From contig DAIDGQ010000025.1 of the NCBI GenBank assembly GCA_027452215.1, forward strand, positions 62,001 to 126,000: a stretch of DNA of 64,000 nt, in the 5' to 3' direction. Origin of the DNA: Granulicella sp. Lineage in GTDB: Bacteria > Acidobacteriota > Terriglobia > Terriglobales > Acidobacteriaceae. Position numbers and translations under genes: made by a program. The notes beneath the pieces were generated by a model. It was not told the DNA's origin. It searched no databases and saw nothing but the letters and a program-made list of their open reading frames with translations. Of this stretch, positions 8,971-18,189 are shown piece by piece (the stretch's first letter is position 1; every line of letters begins with the position of its first letter).

Positions 8971-10140
8971 TCAGTGGTGGCTCTTTGATACCACACGACC
9001 GGATCGAATTCTGCGACGAACTTCGGCATACTGGAGCAAGATGAAATTGTCAGTCATGCCCGCGATATAGTCGGCAACAACTCGCGCTAGTCCCTCGGTT
9101 TCTACTTCTTCAAAGTAAGATTCCGGTAGTTCCTCAGGCTCGTTGACCCAATACTCGAATAGCTCATTGACGACCTCTTCCGCCTTCGTATGTTCTAGTT
9201 CAAGTGCGGGGCAGGTGTAGAGCGTGTCGTACAAATAGCGTTTCTCCTCGAGACGCTCGGCCTCGGCTTCCGGAGAAAAGACCGCGACCCGACCATCAAT
9301 CTGGCGAATGTCTGCCAATGACTGTGCGCCCGACTTTGCTACGTTGGCTGCAGTTGTCTGGATTAGATCCAGGATCAGTGTTTTCTGCATTGCCTGCAGG
9401 GCGTCGTGAAATATGTACTTATCCTCAGCCTCAGGATGTGCGCGTTCCACAGGCACGTAGCTGCGACGGAGAATATGGACATGATCTCGAATGTGACCAA
9501 TGTCTAGCAGCCCAGACTCAACCCCATCGTCCAAATCTGCCGTGAGATAGGCGATTTCATCCGCCAAGTCGATGAGTTGCGCCTCGATCGGCGGGCGCTG
9601 GCCCAGGAAGTATTCGGCAAGTTCCGGGTGCTCCTTTGCGCTGTAGTCGCGAGAGTGCTTGACGATGCCCTCGCGTGATGCCAAAGTTAGGTTCAGACCG
9701 CGATGCCCTGCATAGCGTTGCTCGAAGCGTTCGACGATGCGTAAGGCATGGAGATTGTGGTCAAAACGCAGACCATGGCGTTGCAGACAGTTGTCCAGAG
9801 CGCGCTCACCGGCGTGTCCGAAAGGAGGATGGCCAATGTCATGTACCAAGGCTAGCGTCTCCGCTAGATCGACATTGAGGCCGAGTGCGGATGCGACGTG
9901 GCGTGCTACCTGCGCCACTTCGATCGTATGCGTCAGTCTGCTACGAAAATGATCCGAAGCGCGACTCGTAAACACTTGGGTCTTGCCCGCAAGCCGACGG
10001 AAGGCTCGCGCTTGTATTATGCGGTCGCGATCTCGTTCGAACGCAGTCCTGTCGTCGCTCGATGGTGCGGGGAACTCGCGAATTGATAGATTGCGCTCGT
10101 CATCCCCGAAGACTCCGCAAGCGTGGAGGTTATAAGCCAT
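8971..10140 (-). CDS. dgt: Deoxyguanosinetriphosphate triphosphohydrolase-like protein (dGTPase)
   Basis: 389-residue HD-domain hydrolase. Diagnostic stretches are RLAGKTQVF near the N-terminus, RLTHTIEVAQVAR and LVHDIGHPPFGHAGE, which carry the His and His-Asp metal ligands. Later DEIAYLTADLDDGV matches the family. These enzymes cleave dNTPs to the nucleoside and triphosphate, trimming dNTP pools. The length fits the shorter dGTPase-like class (about 380 residues), not the 505-residue E. coli Dgt. It ends about 85 bases from the tRNA-Glu gene on the same strand. Confidence 0.92.
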   Translation of the reverse strand: MAYNLHACGVFGDDERNLSIREFPAPSSDDRTAFERDRDRIIQARAFRRLAGKTQVFTSRASDHFRSRLTHTIEVAQVARHVASALGLNVDLAETLALVHDIGHPPFGHAGERALDNCLQRHGLRFDHNLHALRIVERFEQRYAGHRGLNLTLASREGIVKHSRDYSAKEHPELAEYFLGQRPPIEAQLIDLADEIAYLTADLDDGVESGLLDIGHIRDHVHILRRSYVPVERAHPEAEDKYIFHDALQAMQKTLILDLIQTTAANVAKSGAQSLADIRQIDGRVAVFSPEAEAERLEEKRYLYDTLYTCPALELEHTKAEEVVNELFEYWVNEPEELPESYFEEVETEGLARVVADYIAGMTDNFILLQYAEVRRRIRSGRVVSKSHH

Positions 10141-10203
10141 AACTTTAGAGTTTAGCTTGCCCCTTGGGGTGACGCATCGTGGACGCGTGGAATCGATATT
10201 CTC

Positions 10204-12258
10204 TTACTTCGCAGGAGCATTGCCTGCATGAGCCAAGCGTACTCGAGCAGCATCAAGCTTATGTTGAACCTTCGCCACATCAGACGGATCTGCCTCTGGA
10301 GAAAGAGAGGTAGAGTATTGTTGCAATGACTTTTGCCAATCCGCAATCGCCTGCTGGAGCTTACCATTCTTGGCTTCAATCTCACCAAGATGATCTAGGA
10401 CCGTTGGGTCGCCGGACATTCGAAGAGCTGCTTTGCTCTCATAGTCTTCCGCCATCGCATACTGGCCTTGCTTGTAATAAGCCCATGCCAGAGAGTCGAG
10501 GAATGCATAATTCTGGGGATCGGACGCGACCGCTTTCTTGAGCATCACTACGGCTTCATCGAGCTTGATCCCGCGGTCAGCGTACATGTAGCCAAGGTCA
10601 TTTTGGATTGATGCATTTTGAGGGTCGATGGCTAGACCCTTGCGAAACTCCAACTCCGCTTCATCATATAGCTTCTCGCGCAGAGCAGCGTCACCACGAA
10701 AATAGTACAGCAAAACCTTATCTTCAGGCTTGGTAATCAGCGCTTCAGCCTTGCTAAAGGCAATCGAAGCGTCCTTCCAACGTTTGGCGCGGACATCCAT
10801 ATCTGCCATATCAAAGTAGACTTCGCGATCGTCCGACGTTCCGGTCAATTGAGCAGCCGCCAATTTAAGACCATCGTCGACCTTCCCGGAGTCAGACAAC
10901 TGCCGAGCATACGTCAACTGCGCATCGTGATTGGAGGGCATCGCCCTAGCCGCATCCGAAGCGACTTGGAGAGCCTTAGCCCATTGGTGAGCATCACGAT
11001 AGGTATCCACCTGCGCATCGCTCGCACGCGACGCAAAGTCACCGCCCAAATCGGCCATTTGTCGGTACGCCGCAATAGCCTGCCCCGTATCTCCCGCCTG
11101 GCGCGCGACGCTACCGAGCAAATCGAGAAAGAGAGCGCGGTTGCTCAGTGCTCCGCCGCTGTATTTGCCATCGGGGGACGCGGTTGAAAGAAGTAAACTC
11201 TTCAGGGTCTTGATGGAATCGTCAAATCGACCCAATCCGTCGTACACCAAAGCCTCGTTGTAGCTGAGTTCCTGGTCGCTCCCATTCGCGACCAGCGCCT
11301 CCGCCTTCTTCAAGGTTGCGAGAGCCTGTTCAAACTCTCCATTACGTCTCTGAATCTCGGCCTCACGGACAAGTGCCTGCGGGTCCTGTGGATCGGTCTT
11401 CAGAATTTCAGCGTTGATCTTCCCTGCTGCATCCATCTGACCTGAAGCTGCGAGGGCAGCAGCGAGACCCCGTTTGGCATCGGTGTTATCCGGATCACGG
11501 CTGATTGCAGCCTGATATGCCACCGCAGCATCCTTGGGGCGCTTCAACTGGTCGTACAGTCCCGCGAGCGCGAAGTCCATCCGACCTGTACGGTCGCTCT
11601 CAGGCACGTTCGCGATCACCTTCGCGGCTCGATCGAGATCTCCCTGTTCGGAGTACTGCCGCGCAATACTCAGAACCACTTCCTCGTTATTGCCATCGAT
11701 CTTCTGCGCTGCCTTGAACTGCTCTTCAGCCTTGGCAGAGTCGTGATTCAGGCCATACAACTGGCCAAGCAAAAGCCTGTTCTCCAGGTCGCCTGGCTTC
11801 AATTGCACGATGGTCTCGTATTCCTTAATGGCAGCCTGAAGGATCTGAGCCGCCTGTGGCCCTTGCCCATCGCCCAGAGTTCGCAGGTAGACGCGGCCAA
11901 GGAGCAGGTGTGCATCCAAATCATCAGGGTGCTTAGCTAACTGATCTTGTGCGGCGGTCACAGCTTCACGAATTCGGCCGAGCCGAAAGTACAAATTCGA
12001 GATGCCGTCCTGAAGGATGCGTGAGGTGGGGTCTGCATCAAGAGCCAGCTTGTACTGCTCGATGGCCTGGGTAGCCATATCCTGTCGGCCCGACGCCTCG
12101 GCCTGATTCTCATACAACTTTGCCAGACCGTAGTGATAGTAGGACGCAGCGTGGTCGACGGGCTGAGTTGGCGAAGCAGACTGCGCACTCCCGCTCCTCG
12201 GCCCACAGAGTGCCGCGATCGCAAGAGGAAGGAGAGTTGCACGGAAAATTCGGCTCAT
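10204..12258 (-). CDS. Secreted tetratricopeptide-repeat protein
   Basis: 684 residues. A signal peptide (MSRIFRATLLPLAIAALCG, cleaved near GSAQS) is followed by tandem TPR units from about residue 35 to near the C-terminus. Examples are YKLALDADPTSRILQDGISN, AYQAAISRDPDNTDAKRGLA and EFRKGLAIDPQNASIQNDLG. Such proteins are exported scaffolds or lipoprotein-like assembly factors; no catalytic domain is visible. The start at 12258 was chosen to begin at the signal peptide; the frame is open to 12303. The C-terminus is rich in Ala and Lys. It lies between dgt and purH on the same strand. Confidence 0.85.
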   Translation of the reverse strand: MSRIFRATLLPLAIAALCGPRSGSAQSASPTQPVDHAASYYHYGLAKLYENQAEASGRQDMATQAIEQYKLALDADPTSRILQDGISNLYFRLGRIREAVTAAQDQLAKHPDDLDAHLLLGRVYLRTLGDGQGPQAAQILQAAIKEYETIVQLKPGDLENRLLLGQLYGLNHDSAKAEEQFKAAQKIDGNNEEVVLSIARQYSEQGDLDRAAKVIANVPESDRTGRMDFALAGLYDQLKRPKDAAVAYQAAISRDPDNTDAKRGLAAALAASGQMDAAGKINAEILKTDPQDPQALVREAEIQRRNGEFEQALATLKKAEALVANGSDQELSYNEALVYDGLGRFDDSIKTLKSLLLSTASPDGKYSGGALSNRALFLDLLGSVARQAGDTGQAIAAYRQMADLGGDFASRASDAQVDTYRDAHQWAKALQVASDAARAMPSNHDAQLTYARQLSDSGKVDDGLKLAAAQLTGTSDDREVYFDMADMDVRAKRWKDASIAFSKAEALITKPEDKVLLYYFRGDAALREKLYDEAELEFRKGLAIDPQNASIQNDLGYMYADRGIKLDEAVVMLKKAVASDPQNYAFLDSLAWAYYKQGQYAMAEDYESKAALRMSGDPTVLDHLGEIEAKNGKLQQAIADWQKSLQQYSTSLSPEADPSDVAKVQHKLDAARVRLAHAGNAPAK

Positions 12259-12354
12259 GTATGGATCCTGGAAAGGCGCTTTGGACATCAGTCGTTCTAT
12301 CACCTTAGACGGTACTTTACAGGGTTTGGGGGGTACCCAACAATCCCATGTGAA

Positions 12355-13932
12355 CTAACCGTGCCGAAAATGACGAATTCCCGTAAATGCCATGGCGACT
12401 CCCAGACGATCTGCCGCTGCTATCACTTCAGGATCCCTGACCGAGCCGCCGGGCTGGATAATCGCCGTTGCTCCTGCATTGGCAATAGCTTCCAGCCCGT
12501 CCGGAAAGGGGAAAAAGGCATCCGAGGCGGCGACCGTGCCGTTGAGAGGAAGCGCCGCTTTCATGGCACCAAAGCGGGCTGCATCCACCCGGCTCATCTG
12601 ACCCGCTCCGATGCCGATCGTCTGGCCGAACCCTTCCTGGAGCCGTGCATAGACGATGGCATTCGACTTGACATGCTTGCAAACCTTCCATGCAAAGAGT
12701 AGCGCTGCGATCTCGTCCGAGTTCGGTTTGCGCGCGGTAGGACAGGTAATTGTCTGGGAGGTGACGGACGCGCGATCCTCATCCTGCAGAAGAAAGCCGC
12801 CTGAGATCTGCTTTAGAACCCGAGCTGGCGCGATGGGTTTGATACGCAAAACACGCAGGCTTTTCTTTGCGCTAAGCGCCGCCAGCGCATCCGGAGTGAA
12901 ATCCGGAGCGACGATGGCCTCCACAAATAATTTGGCCATCTCTATGGCTGCAGGACCATCTACGACATGATTCACTCCAATCACTCCACCGAAGGCGGAG
13001 ACTGGATCGGCCTCAAGCGCTCGGGTATAGGCATTCTCCACTGTCGCGCCGAGGCCCACTCCACAGGGGTTGGTGTGTTTGACGATAACGACCGCGGTCT
13101 GGTCAAACTCACTCACCATCGACCAACAGGCGTCTAGATCGACCAGATTGTTGAAGCTCAACTCTTTGCCTTGAAGCTGTTGGGCGTTTGCGATCCCCTT
13201 TTCTGATCCGTCGGTGTACACAGACGCGGCCTGATGCGGATTTTCACCGTACCGTAACGGGTTCTTCAGCGTAGCCGAGATACGCAACACCGGCGGTAAC
13301 CCAGAGGCCGACATTGCAACCGAGCTATCGGCTGGCAGCCCTTCGAGTGTCGTGGCAATAGCAGAATCGTATGCGGCCGTGGTGGCAAAGGCTGCGCGAG
13401 CCAGTCTCCAGCGAGTCTCCAGGCTCAACTGGCCACCATTCGCCTGAAGTTCCTCAGTAAGCGCCTGATAGTCGGCTGCATTCGAAACCACGGCCACATC
13501 CGCAAAATTCTTCGCTGCGGAGCGGAGCATCGACGGCCCCCCAATATCAATACTCTCGATGAGCTCCGAAGTCGACACGCCTTCCCGTGCGGCTGTCTTT
13601 TCAAAAGCATAGAGGTTCACGATCACCATATCGATGGGAGCAATGCCGTGCTCCGCAATAGCAGAGACATGCTCGGGCTGATCGCGGCGATGAAGAATGC
13701 CACCGTGTACGCCGGGATGCAAGGTCTTCACGCGGCCATCAAGCATCTCCGGGAAGCCCGTCAACTCTGCAACATCACGCACTGCAAGACCGGCGTTACG
13801 CAAGGCCTTAGCGGTTCCTCCGGTTGAGACCAGCTCCACGCCCAAACCCGCCAGTACAGAAGCAAACTCCACCACTCCAGCTTTATCAGTTACGGACAAC
13901 AATGCACGTCGAACAGGCTTCAAATCACTCAT
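12355..13932 (-). CDS. purH: Bifunctional AICAR transformylase/IMP cyclohydrolase PurH
   Basis: 525 residues, the usual PurH length. The N-terminal MGS-like IMP cyclohydrolase domain contains [15 protein letters not shown] and [15 protein letters not shown]. The C-terminal transformylase contains [23 protein letters not shown] and [12 protein letters not shown]. It catalyses the last two steps of IMP synthesis. It is about 31 kb from the purF-K operon in this window, so it is probably controlled separately. The gene is preceded by 43 bases and then the convergent-sense phosphatase gene on the same strand. Confidence 0.97.
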   Translation of the reverse strand: MSDLKPVRRALLSVTDKAGVVEFASVLAGLGVELVSTGGTAKALRNAGLAVRDVAELTGFPEMLDGRVKTLHPGVHGGILHRRDQPEHVSAIAEHGIAPIDMVIVNLYAFEKTAAREGVSTSELIESIDIGGPSMLRSAAKNFADVAVVSNAADYQALTEELQANGGQLSLETRWRLARAAFATTAAYDSAIATTLEGLPADSSVAMSASGLPPVLRISATLKNPLRYGENPHQAASVYTDGSEKGIANAQQLQGKELSFNNLVDLDACWSMVSEFDQTAVVIVKHTNPCGVGLGATVENAYTRALEADPVSAFGGVIGVNHVVDGPAAIEMAKLFVEAIVAPDFTPDALAALSAKKSLRVLRIKPIAPARVLKQISGGFLLQDEDRASVTSQTITCPTARKPNSDEIAALLFAWKVCKHVKSNAIVYARLQEGFGQTIGIGAGQMSRVDAARFGAMKAALPLNGTVAASDAFFPFPDGLEAIANAGATAIIQPGGSVRDPEVIAAADRLGVAMAFTGIRHFRHG

Positions 13933-13975
13933 ATTGCTTTGATTTTACGCGCATCTCCTGTGGACGGCCGTCGAC

Positions 13976-15637
13976 CTATCTCCGCGGGGCAGCGGGACTA
14001 GCCACCGTCATAGGCTTGATCGCCTCGGTCAAAATGTGTCCGACACAGGCCGAAGGCTGGTTGACCCGTAACAGAGCCGCGAACGTTGCGGCAATATCCA
14101 CTGGAGCGGTCCGCTGCAGGTAGGTTCCCGCCACGAAGGGCGAGCCAAAGAATGCCAGCGGTACGTGGCGGTCGTACGAGTACGGGCTGAAGTGGGTGGT
14201 GCCAGAGGAAACAAAGCCGGACATCTGGTACATTCCAGGCGAGACCATTACCCACCAGCCCCCATTCGTGGTGAAGCTGTGCAGGATAAGGTGTCCCTCC
14301 TCAGTGTTGGGAACATCCCCGGACCCAATCTGCACCTTGGTATAGACACGGCGTAGAGTCGCGGGTCTTAGCGCACGGCTGCTGGGAGCGGCTCTCAACG
14401 CAGCCGACTGGGTCGCATCGAGTGCCCCCGGTAGAATCTTCGCGACCAGCCCCTCTGCGTCGGCCTCGCTCACTGAGAAGCGCTCAAAGGCACGGGCATC
14501 GAGCTGTATATAGGGAAGCTCGCCGCCAAGCACGAACTTTACCGGCTCGTTCGGCGAGAATTTGGCGCTCAACTCTCGATCAAGCTCCGCGTTCAGAGCT
14601 CCCGAGGAGAACGAGGCGGCAGGCATCCCTTCCCCTGCGGCAACTGAGGGCGATGGTGCGACCCCGTGGTCGCCAGTTAGCGACACCCAGACATTGTCCA
14701 GCCCCCCGTCCACATGGGTCTGCAGAAAGTTAAAGAAGTCGTTCAGATCCACATCCACGGCGTCGATCATAGCGCGTTGGCGGGGGGAGTCGGGCCCAAC
14801 TTCGTGGCCAAGAATATCAGTCGACGAGATGCTGATCGTGAGCACATCGGTCACGTCGTCCTTCCCAAGACCTTCATGGTCGATGAGGGCTTTGGCGAAG
14901 TCCAACTCGTAGCTGACGGCAGCGGGCGAGGCTCCCACCTTGCCATAGAAATCCCCGGCTGAGGCTCCGGCCTCCCTACGAGCTTGCTCTGAACGCCCCT
15001 TGTTGTTGAAATCCTCCACCCAAGCCGGAAGGGTCTTCATGTAGTAGGTCGAGGTCTCAAAGTGGCCGGTGGCATGGTCGATCCAGTAGGCACCGCGGGA
15101 GGCATGTCCCGACGTCAGGATGGCCGCGCGGTCTTTCAGAGAGATGCCAAACAGCTTGGCCTTGCCGCCGGTTCCAAGGACGACCTCGTCCCCCAGCGTC
15201 GACGCCAGCTCATTGCGCGGCGAGGCACCGGACTCAGCCCCGCTGGACGCTCCTACCAGGGGATAATCAGAGTCATCCACCGACGAAAACTCGTGCGTCG
15301 TTGAGCGGCTAAGGTCCCACCAGTCGTTAACCGCGATGTTGTGCCCATTGGTATAGGCACCAGTGGCAATGGTCGAGTGGCCAGGCGCGGTCATAGTGTT
15401 GGCATAGTCGTAATAGCACTCGGGAAAGTAAGCCCCGCGCTTCAGGAATAGATTGAAGCCGTTTGGCGTCTTGAAATCATCCCTGAAGCGGTCCAGATAA
15501 TCGCCTCGAAACTGGTCGAGGACTAGGATCACCACAAGCTTGGGCTTCGCGTCGTACGCATTGGCGAACGCTGCTGGGGCAAAGGCGGCCGCAGCCATGG
15601 CCGCGGAGATGACGAGCGAGAAAAAGCGCTTGCGCAT
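13976..15637 (-). CDS. Secreted alkaline-phosphatase-superfamily protein (PafA-like)
   Basis: 553 residues. A signal peptide (MRKRFFSLVISAAMAAAAFA) is followed by KLVVILVLDQFRGDYLDRF, the metal-binding start of the superfamily. The putative nucleophile Thr is in ANTMTAPGHSTIATGAYTNG. Further metal ligands lie in SSTDILGHEVGPDS and SLTGDHGVAP. The pattern fits PafA-type phosphatases and nucleotide pyrophosphatase/phosphodiesterases; monoesterase versus diesterase activity cannot be decided here. The start was moved from 15691 to 15637 to begin with the signal peptide. It is divergent from serS. Confidence 0.85.
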   Translation of the reverse strand: MRKRFFSLVISAAMAAAAFAPAAFANAYDAKPKLVVILVLDQFRGDYLDRFRDDFKTPNGFNLFLKRGAYFPECYYDYANTMTAPGHSTIATGAYTNGHNIAVNDWWDLSRSTTHEFSSVDDSDYPLVGASSGAESGASPRNELASTLGDEVVLGTGGKAKLFGISLKDRAAILTSGHASRGAYWIDHATGHFETSTYYMKTLPAWVEDFNNKGRSEQARREAGASAGDFYGKVGASPAAVSYELDFAKALIDHEGLGKDDVTDVLTISISSTDILGHEVGPDSPRQRAMIDAVDVDLNDFFNFLQTHVDGGLDNVWVSLTGDHGVAPSPSVAAGEGMPAASFSSGALNAELDRELSAKFSPNEPVKFVLGGELPYIQLDARAFERFSVSEADAEGLVAKILPGALDATQSAALRAAPSSRALRPATLRRVYTKVQIGSGDVPNTEEGHLILHSFTTNGGWWVMVSPGMYQMSGFVSSGTTHFSPYSYDRHVPLAFFGSPFVAGTYLQRTAPVDIAATFAALLRVNQPSACVGHILTEAIKPMTVASPAAPRR

Positions 15638-15707
15638 GCCGAAGAGTATAGCCGCGAAGTGTGAGAAGAACGTCTCAAAGGGCATCGCCAAGCTAAAATA
15701 GAGCAGT

Positions 15708-17039
15708 ATGCATGATTTAGCGTTTGTGCGGGCGAATCTCCCGCTGGTTCAAGAACGACTCCTTCTCCGCGGCGCGGACCTGTCGCTACTCAGTCGATTC
15801 TCCGGCCTCGATACGGAGCGCCGCTCAGCTATCACCGAGGCTGAGACGCTCAAAGCTCAACGAAATGCTCTTTCCACGGAATTCGGACGTCTGAAGCGCG
15901 AGGGCGCCGACGTTGCCCTCGTCGCTGCGCAGACCTTGGCGCTGAAGGAGAAGACCGAACAACTCGAGGCCCTCGCCGCCATGGCCGACCTCAAGCTGCG
16001 GGAGTTGCTGGAGAGCCTGCCAAACCTCCCTCACGACTCGGTTCCCGCTGGAACGTCCGAGCATGACAATGTCTGCCAGAAAACCTGGGGGGAGCCTACC
16101 ACCTTCGACTTCTCTGCCAAGCCGCACTGGGAGATCGGCGAAGAGCTCGGCATTCTGGACTTCGAGCGTGCAGCTAAGATCTCTGGTGCACGCTTTGTGC
16201 TCCAGTTTGGTGCGGGAGCAAGGCTGGAACGCGCGCTCGCTAACTTTATGCTCGACCTGCACACCCGTGAACATGGGTATGTCGAAGTACTCCCGCCGAG
16301 CCTTGTGAATTCTCGCTCTCTCTACGGCACTGGACAGTTGCCGAAGTTCGCCGAAGACCTCTTTCACTGCGACGACAAGGGGGCCTACGTCCCCGGCCAA
16401 TTGCAAGAGAGCGATCACTGGCTGATCCCAACGGCCGAGGTTCCGGTCACGAATATCTTTCGCGATGAAGTCATCGATCTTTCTTCGGGTCCAATCTCTT
16501 TTGCGGCGCATACGTCCTGCTTTCGTTCGGAGGCTGGTTCGCACGGCAAGGACACCCGAGGCATGATTCGACAGCACCAGTTCCAGAAGGTGGAACTCGT
16601 CAAGTTCGCGCGCCCGGAAGATTCCTACGAGCAACATGAACAACTGACGCGGGACGCAGAGATGGTGCTTGAGCGACTCGAACTTCCCTATCGCAGGATG
16701 TTGCTCTGCACGGGGGACATGGGATTCAGCGCAGCCAAGACCTACGATCTCGAGGTCTGGGTACCCGGCCAGCAAACGTACCGAGAAATATCTTCTTGCT
16801 CGAACTTCGAGAGCTTCCAGGCGCGTCGTGCGAACATCCGCTACAAGCCTGAAGGAGCGAAGAAGTCAGAGTTCGTCCACACGCTTAATGGCAGCGGCTT
16901 GGCGGTCGGGCGCACCTACCTGGCCGTACTCGAAAACTACCAGCAGGCAGACGGATCAGTTCGTATTCCGCTAGCATTGCAGCCATACATGAATGGAGAG
17001 ACGGTGATTACAAAGCAGTCACTGGGGCGCACGCTATGA
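15708..17039 (+). CDS. serS: Seryl-tRNA synthetase
   Basis: 443 residues. An N-terminal coiled-coil arm (about residues 30-110) is followed by the class II catalytic core. TAEVPVTN, HTSCFRSEAGSHGKDTRGM and EISSCSNFESFQARR correspond to the conserved motifs, and motif 3 is GSGLAVGRTYLAVLENYQ. A TAAAAT sequence at 15694-15699 lies only nine bases before the ATG and could be a -10 element for a very short leader. The stop overlaps the next gene as ATGA. Confidence 0.97.
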   Translation: MHDLAFVRANLPLVQERLLLRGADLSLLSRFSGLDTERRSAITEAETLKAQRNALSTEFGRLKREGADVALVAAQTLALKEKTEQLEALAAMADLKLRELLESLPNLPHDSVPAGTSEHDNVCQKTWGEPTTFDFSAKPHWEIGEELGILDFERAAKISGARFVLQFGAGARLERALANFMLDLHTREHGYVEVLPPSLVNSRSLYGTGQLPKFAEDLFHCDDKGAYVPGQLQESDHWLIPTAEVPVTNIFRDEVIDLSSGPISFAAHTSCFRSEAGSHGKDTRGMIRQHQFQKVELVKFARPEDSYEQHEQLTRDAEMVLERLELPYRRMLLCTGDMGFSAAKTYDLEVWVPGQQTYREISSCSNFESFQARRANIRYKPEGAKKSEFVHTLNGSGLAVGRTYLAVLENYQQADGSVRIPLALQPYMNGETVITKQSLGRTL

Positions 17040-17413
17040 GGCTTTTGCGTAACTACATATTCTGGACCTACGAGCGCGGGAGCTTTCACTACGACGTGAT
17101 GGTAACCTTGATCCTGCTCTTTCTTTTCGTGTCACCGCGCTTCATTGACTTCAAGGACAAACCCGTAACAACGATTCCGTTGCAGCATAGCGAGGTCCTC
17201 GTAAAAGCGCAGGGGGGCCAGAGCAATGAGGCACGCTTCGTCTACGAGATTCGAGTAGACGACCTGCATGGCGCGAAGACAGACGCAGAAATCAAAACAG
17301 CGATTCTCAATATCATCGAACCCATGGCCGGGGATGTAACGTTACAGCGGTACACCCCTGTGTTGGACACCAAGGGACATGTCGTGGCTTATGACGCTAC
17401 GGTTCTCCGCTAG
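17036..17413 (+). CDS. Small single-pass membrane protein of unknown function
   Basis: 125 residues, not recognised as a named family. Residues about 20-40 (YDVMVTLILLFLFVSPRFI) form one membrane segment. The rest is a small soluble domain (VYEIRVDDLHGAKTDAEIK, LDTKGHVVAYDATVLR), probably on the outer side of the inner membrane. The layout of one N-terminal helix and a short periplasmic domain recalls ExbD/TolR in shape only; the ExbD aspartate in the helix was not seen. Its ATG overlaps the serS stop by four bases, so it is probably co-transcribed with serS and the following LolA-like gene. Confidence 0.75.
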   Translation: MRLLRNYIFWTYERGSFHYDVMVTLILLFLFVSPRFIDFKDKPVTTIPLQHSEVLVKAQGGQSNEARFVYEIRVDDLHGAKTDAEIKTAILNIIEPMAGDVTLQRYTPVLDTKGHVVAYDATVLR

Positions 17414-17478
17414 GACGAACTGCCTGCGACGTTTGTGGGACGACATCATCTAAATCAGCGTATGCAGGAGTTCTATTC

Positions 17479-18189
17479 ATGAAGCATCGTCGTACTCTCT
17501 TGGTCGCGGTTCTCGCGCTAACAATGAGTTCGCTCAGGATGTCGGCGCAGGCCAATTCAGCACAGCTTGCGAGTGTCTTGAAGCAAATGGATACCGCCAG
17601 CAGGAGCTTCAAGAATGCGCGTGCAGACTTCAGCTGCTCCTATTACGAACGAGTCGTGAGAGATACGACGTCACAGAATGGACCCATCTATTTTCTCCGC
17701 GAGGGAAACAATATGCAGATGGGACTGGTCGTAAATGGCCCCCAGGGGAAACCCGAAAAGGTAGTGCAATATAAGGATGGTGTTTTGCAGATGTTCGATC
17801 CCGGAGTCGATCAGATTACCGTTCTGCACGCGGGGGCGGACCAGGCGCAGTACGAGGGCTATTTCACCTTAGGCTTCGGAGGCAGCGGGAGCGACCTCGC
17901 TCGCTCATGGAACGTCACTGACCAGGGATCAGAGACGCTGAACGATGGCAGCCAGCCGGTCAAGACTGAGAAGCTGGACCTCACGAGTAAAGACCCTGCC
18001 TACAAAACCTTCACCCACATCACAATTTGGGTGGATCCGATGCGAGCTTTGTCGATTCGGCAGATCTTCTATCTACCGAATCATGACACTCGAACCTGCA
18101 ACTACTCAAACGTCAAGCTCAACGGCAAGTTAGACATGAAGACCTTTGACATCAAGAAAAACTCGCATACAACGGTAGTTAATCGATAG
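17479..18189 (+). CDS. LolA-like outer-membrane lipoprotein carrier protein
   Basis: 236 residues with a signal peptide (MKHRRTLLVAVLALTMSSLR). The mature part, LASVLKQMDTASRSFKNARADF, then repeated beta-strands ending in NVKLNGKLDMKTFDIKK, fits the LolA/LolB-type half-barrel. LolA carries lipoproteins across the periplasm. It follows the small membrane protein by 65 bases. The gene ends tail-to-tail with the glycosyltransferase gene, overlapping it by 11 bases, so no dedicated terminator fits between them. Confidence 0.72.
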   Translation: MKHRRTLLVAVLALTMSSLRMSAQANSAQLASVLKQMDTASRSFKNARADFSCSYYERVVRDTTSQNGPIYFLREGNNMQMGLVVNGPQGKPEKVVQYKDGVLQMFDPGVDQITVLHAGADQAQYEGYFTLGFGGSGSDLARSWNVTDQGSETLNDGSQPVKTEKLDLTSKDPAYKTFTHITIWVDPMRALSIRQIFYLPNHDTRTCNYSNVKLNGKLDMKTFDIKKNSHTTVVNR

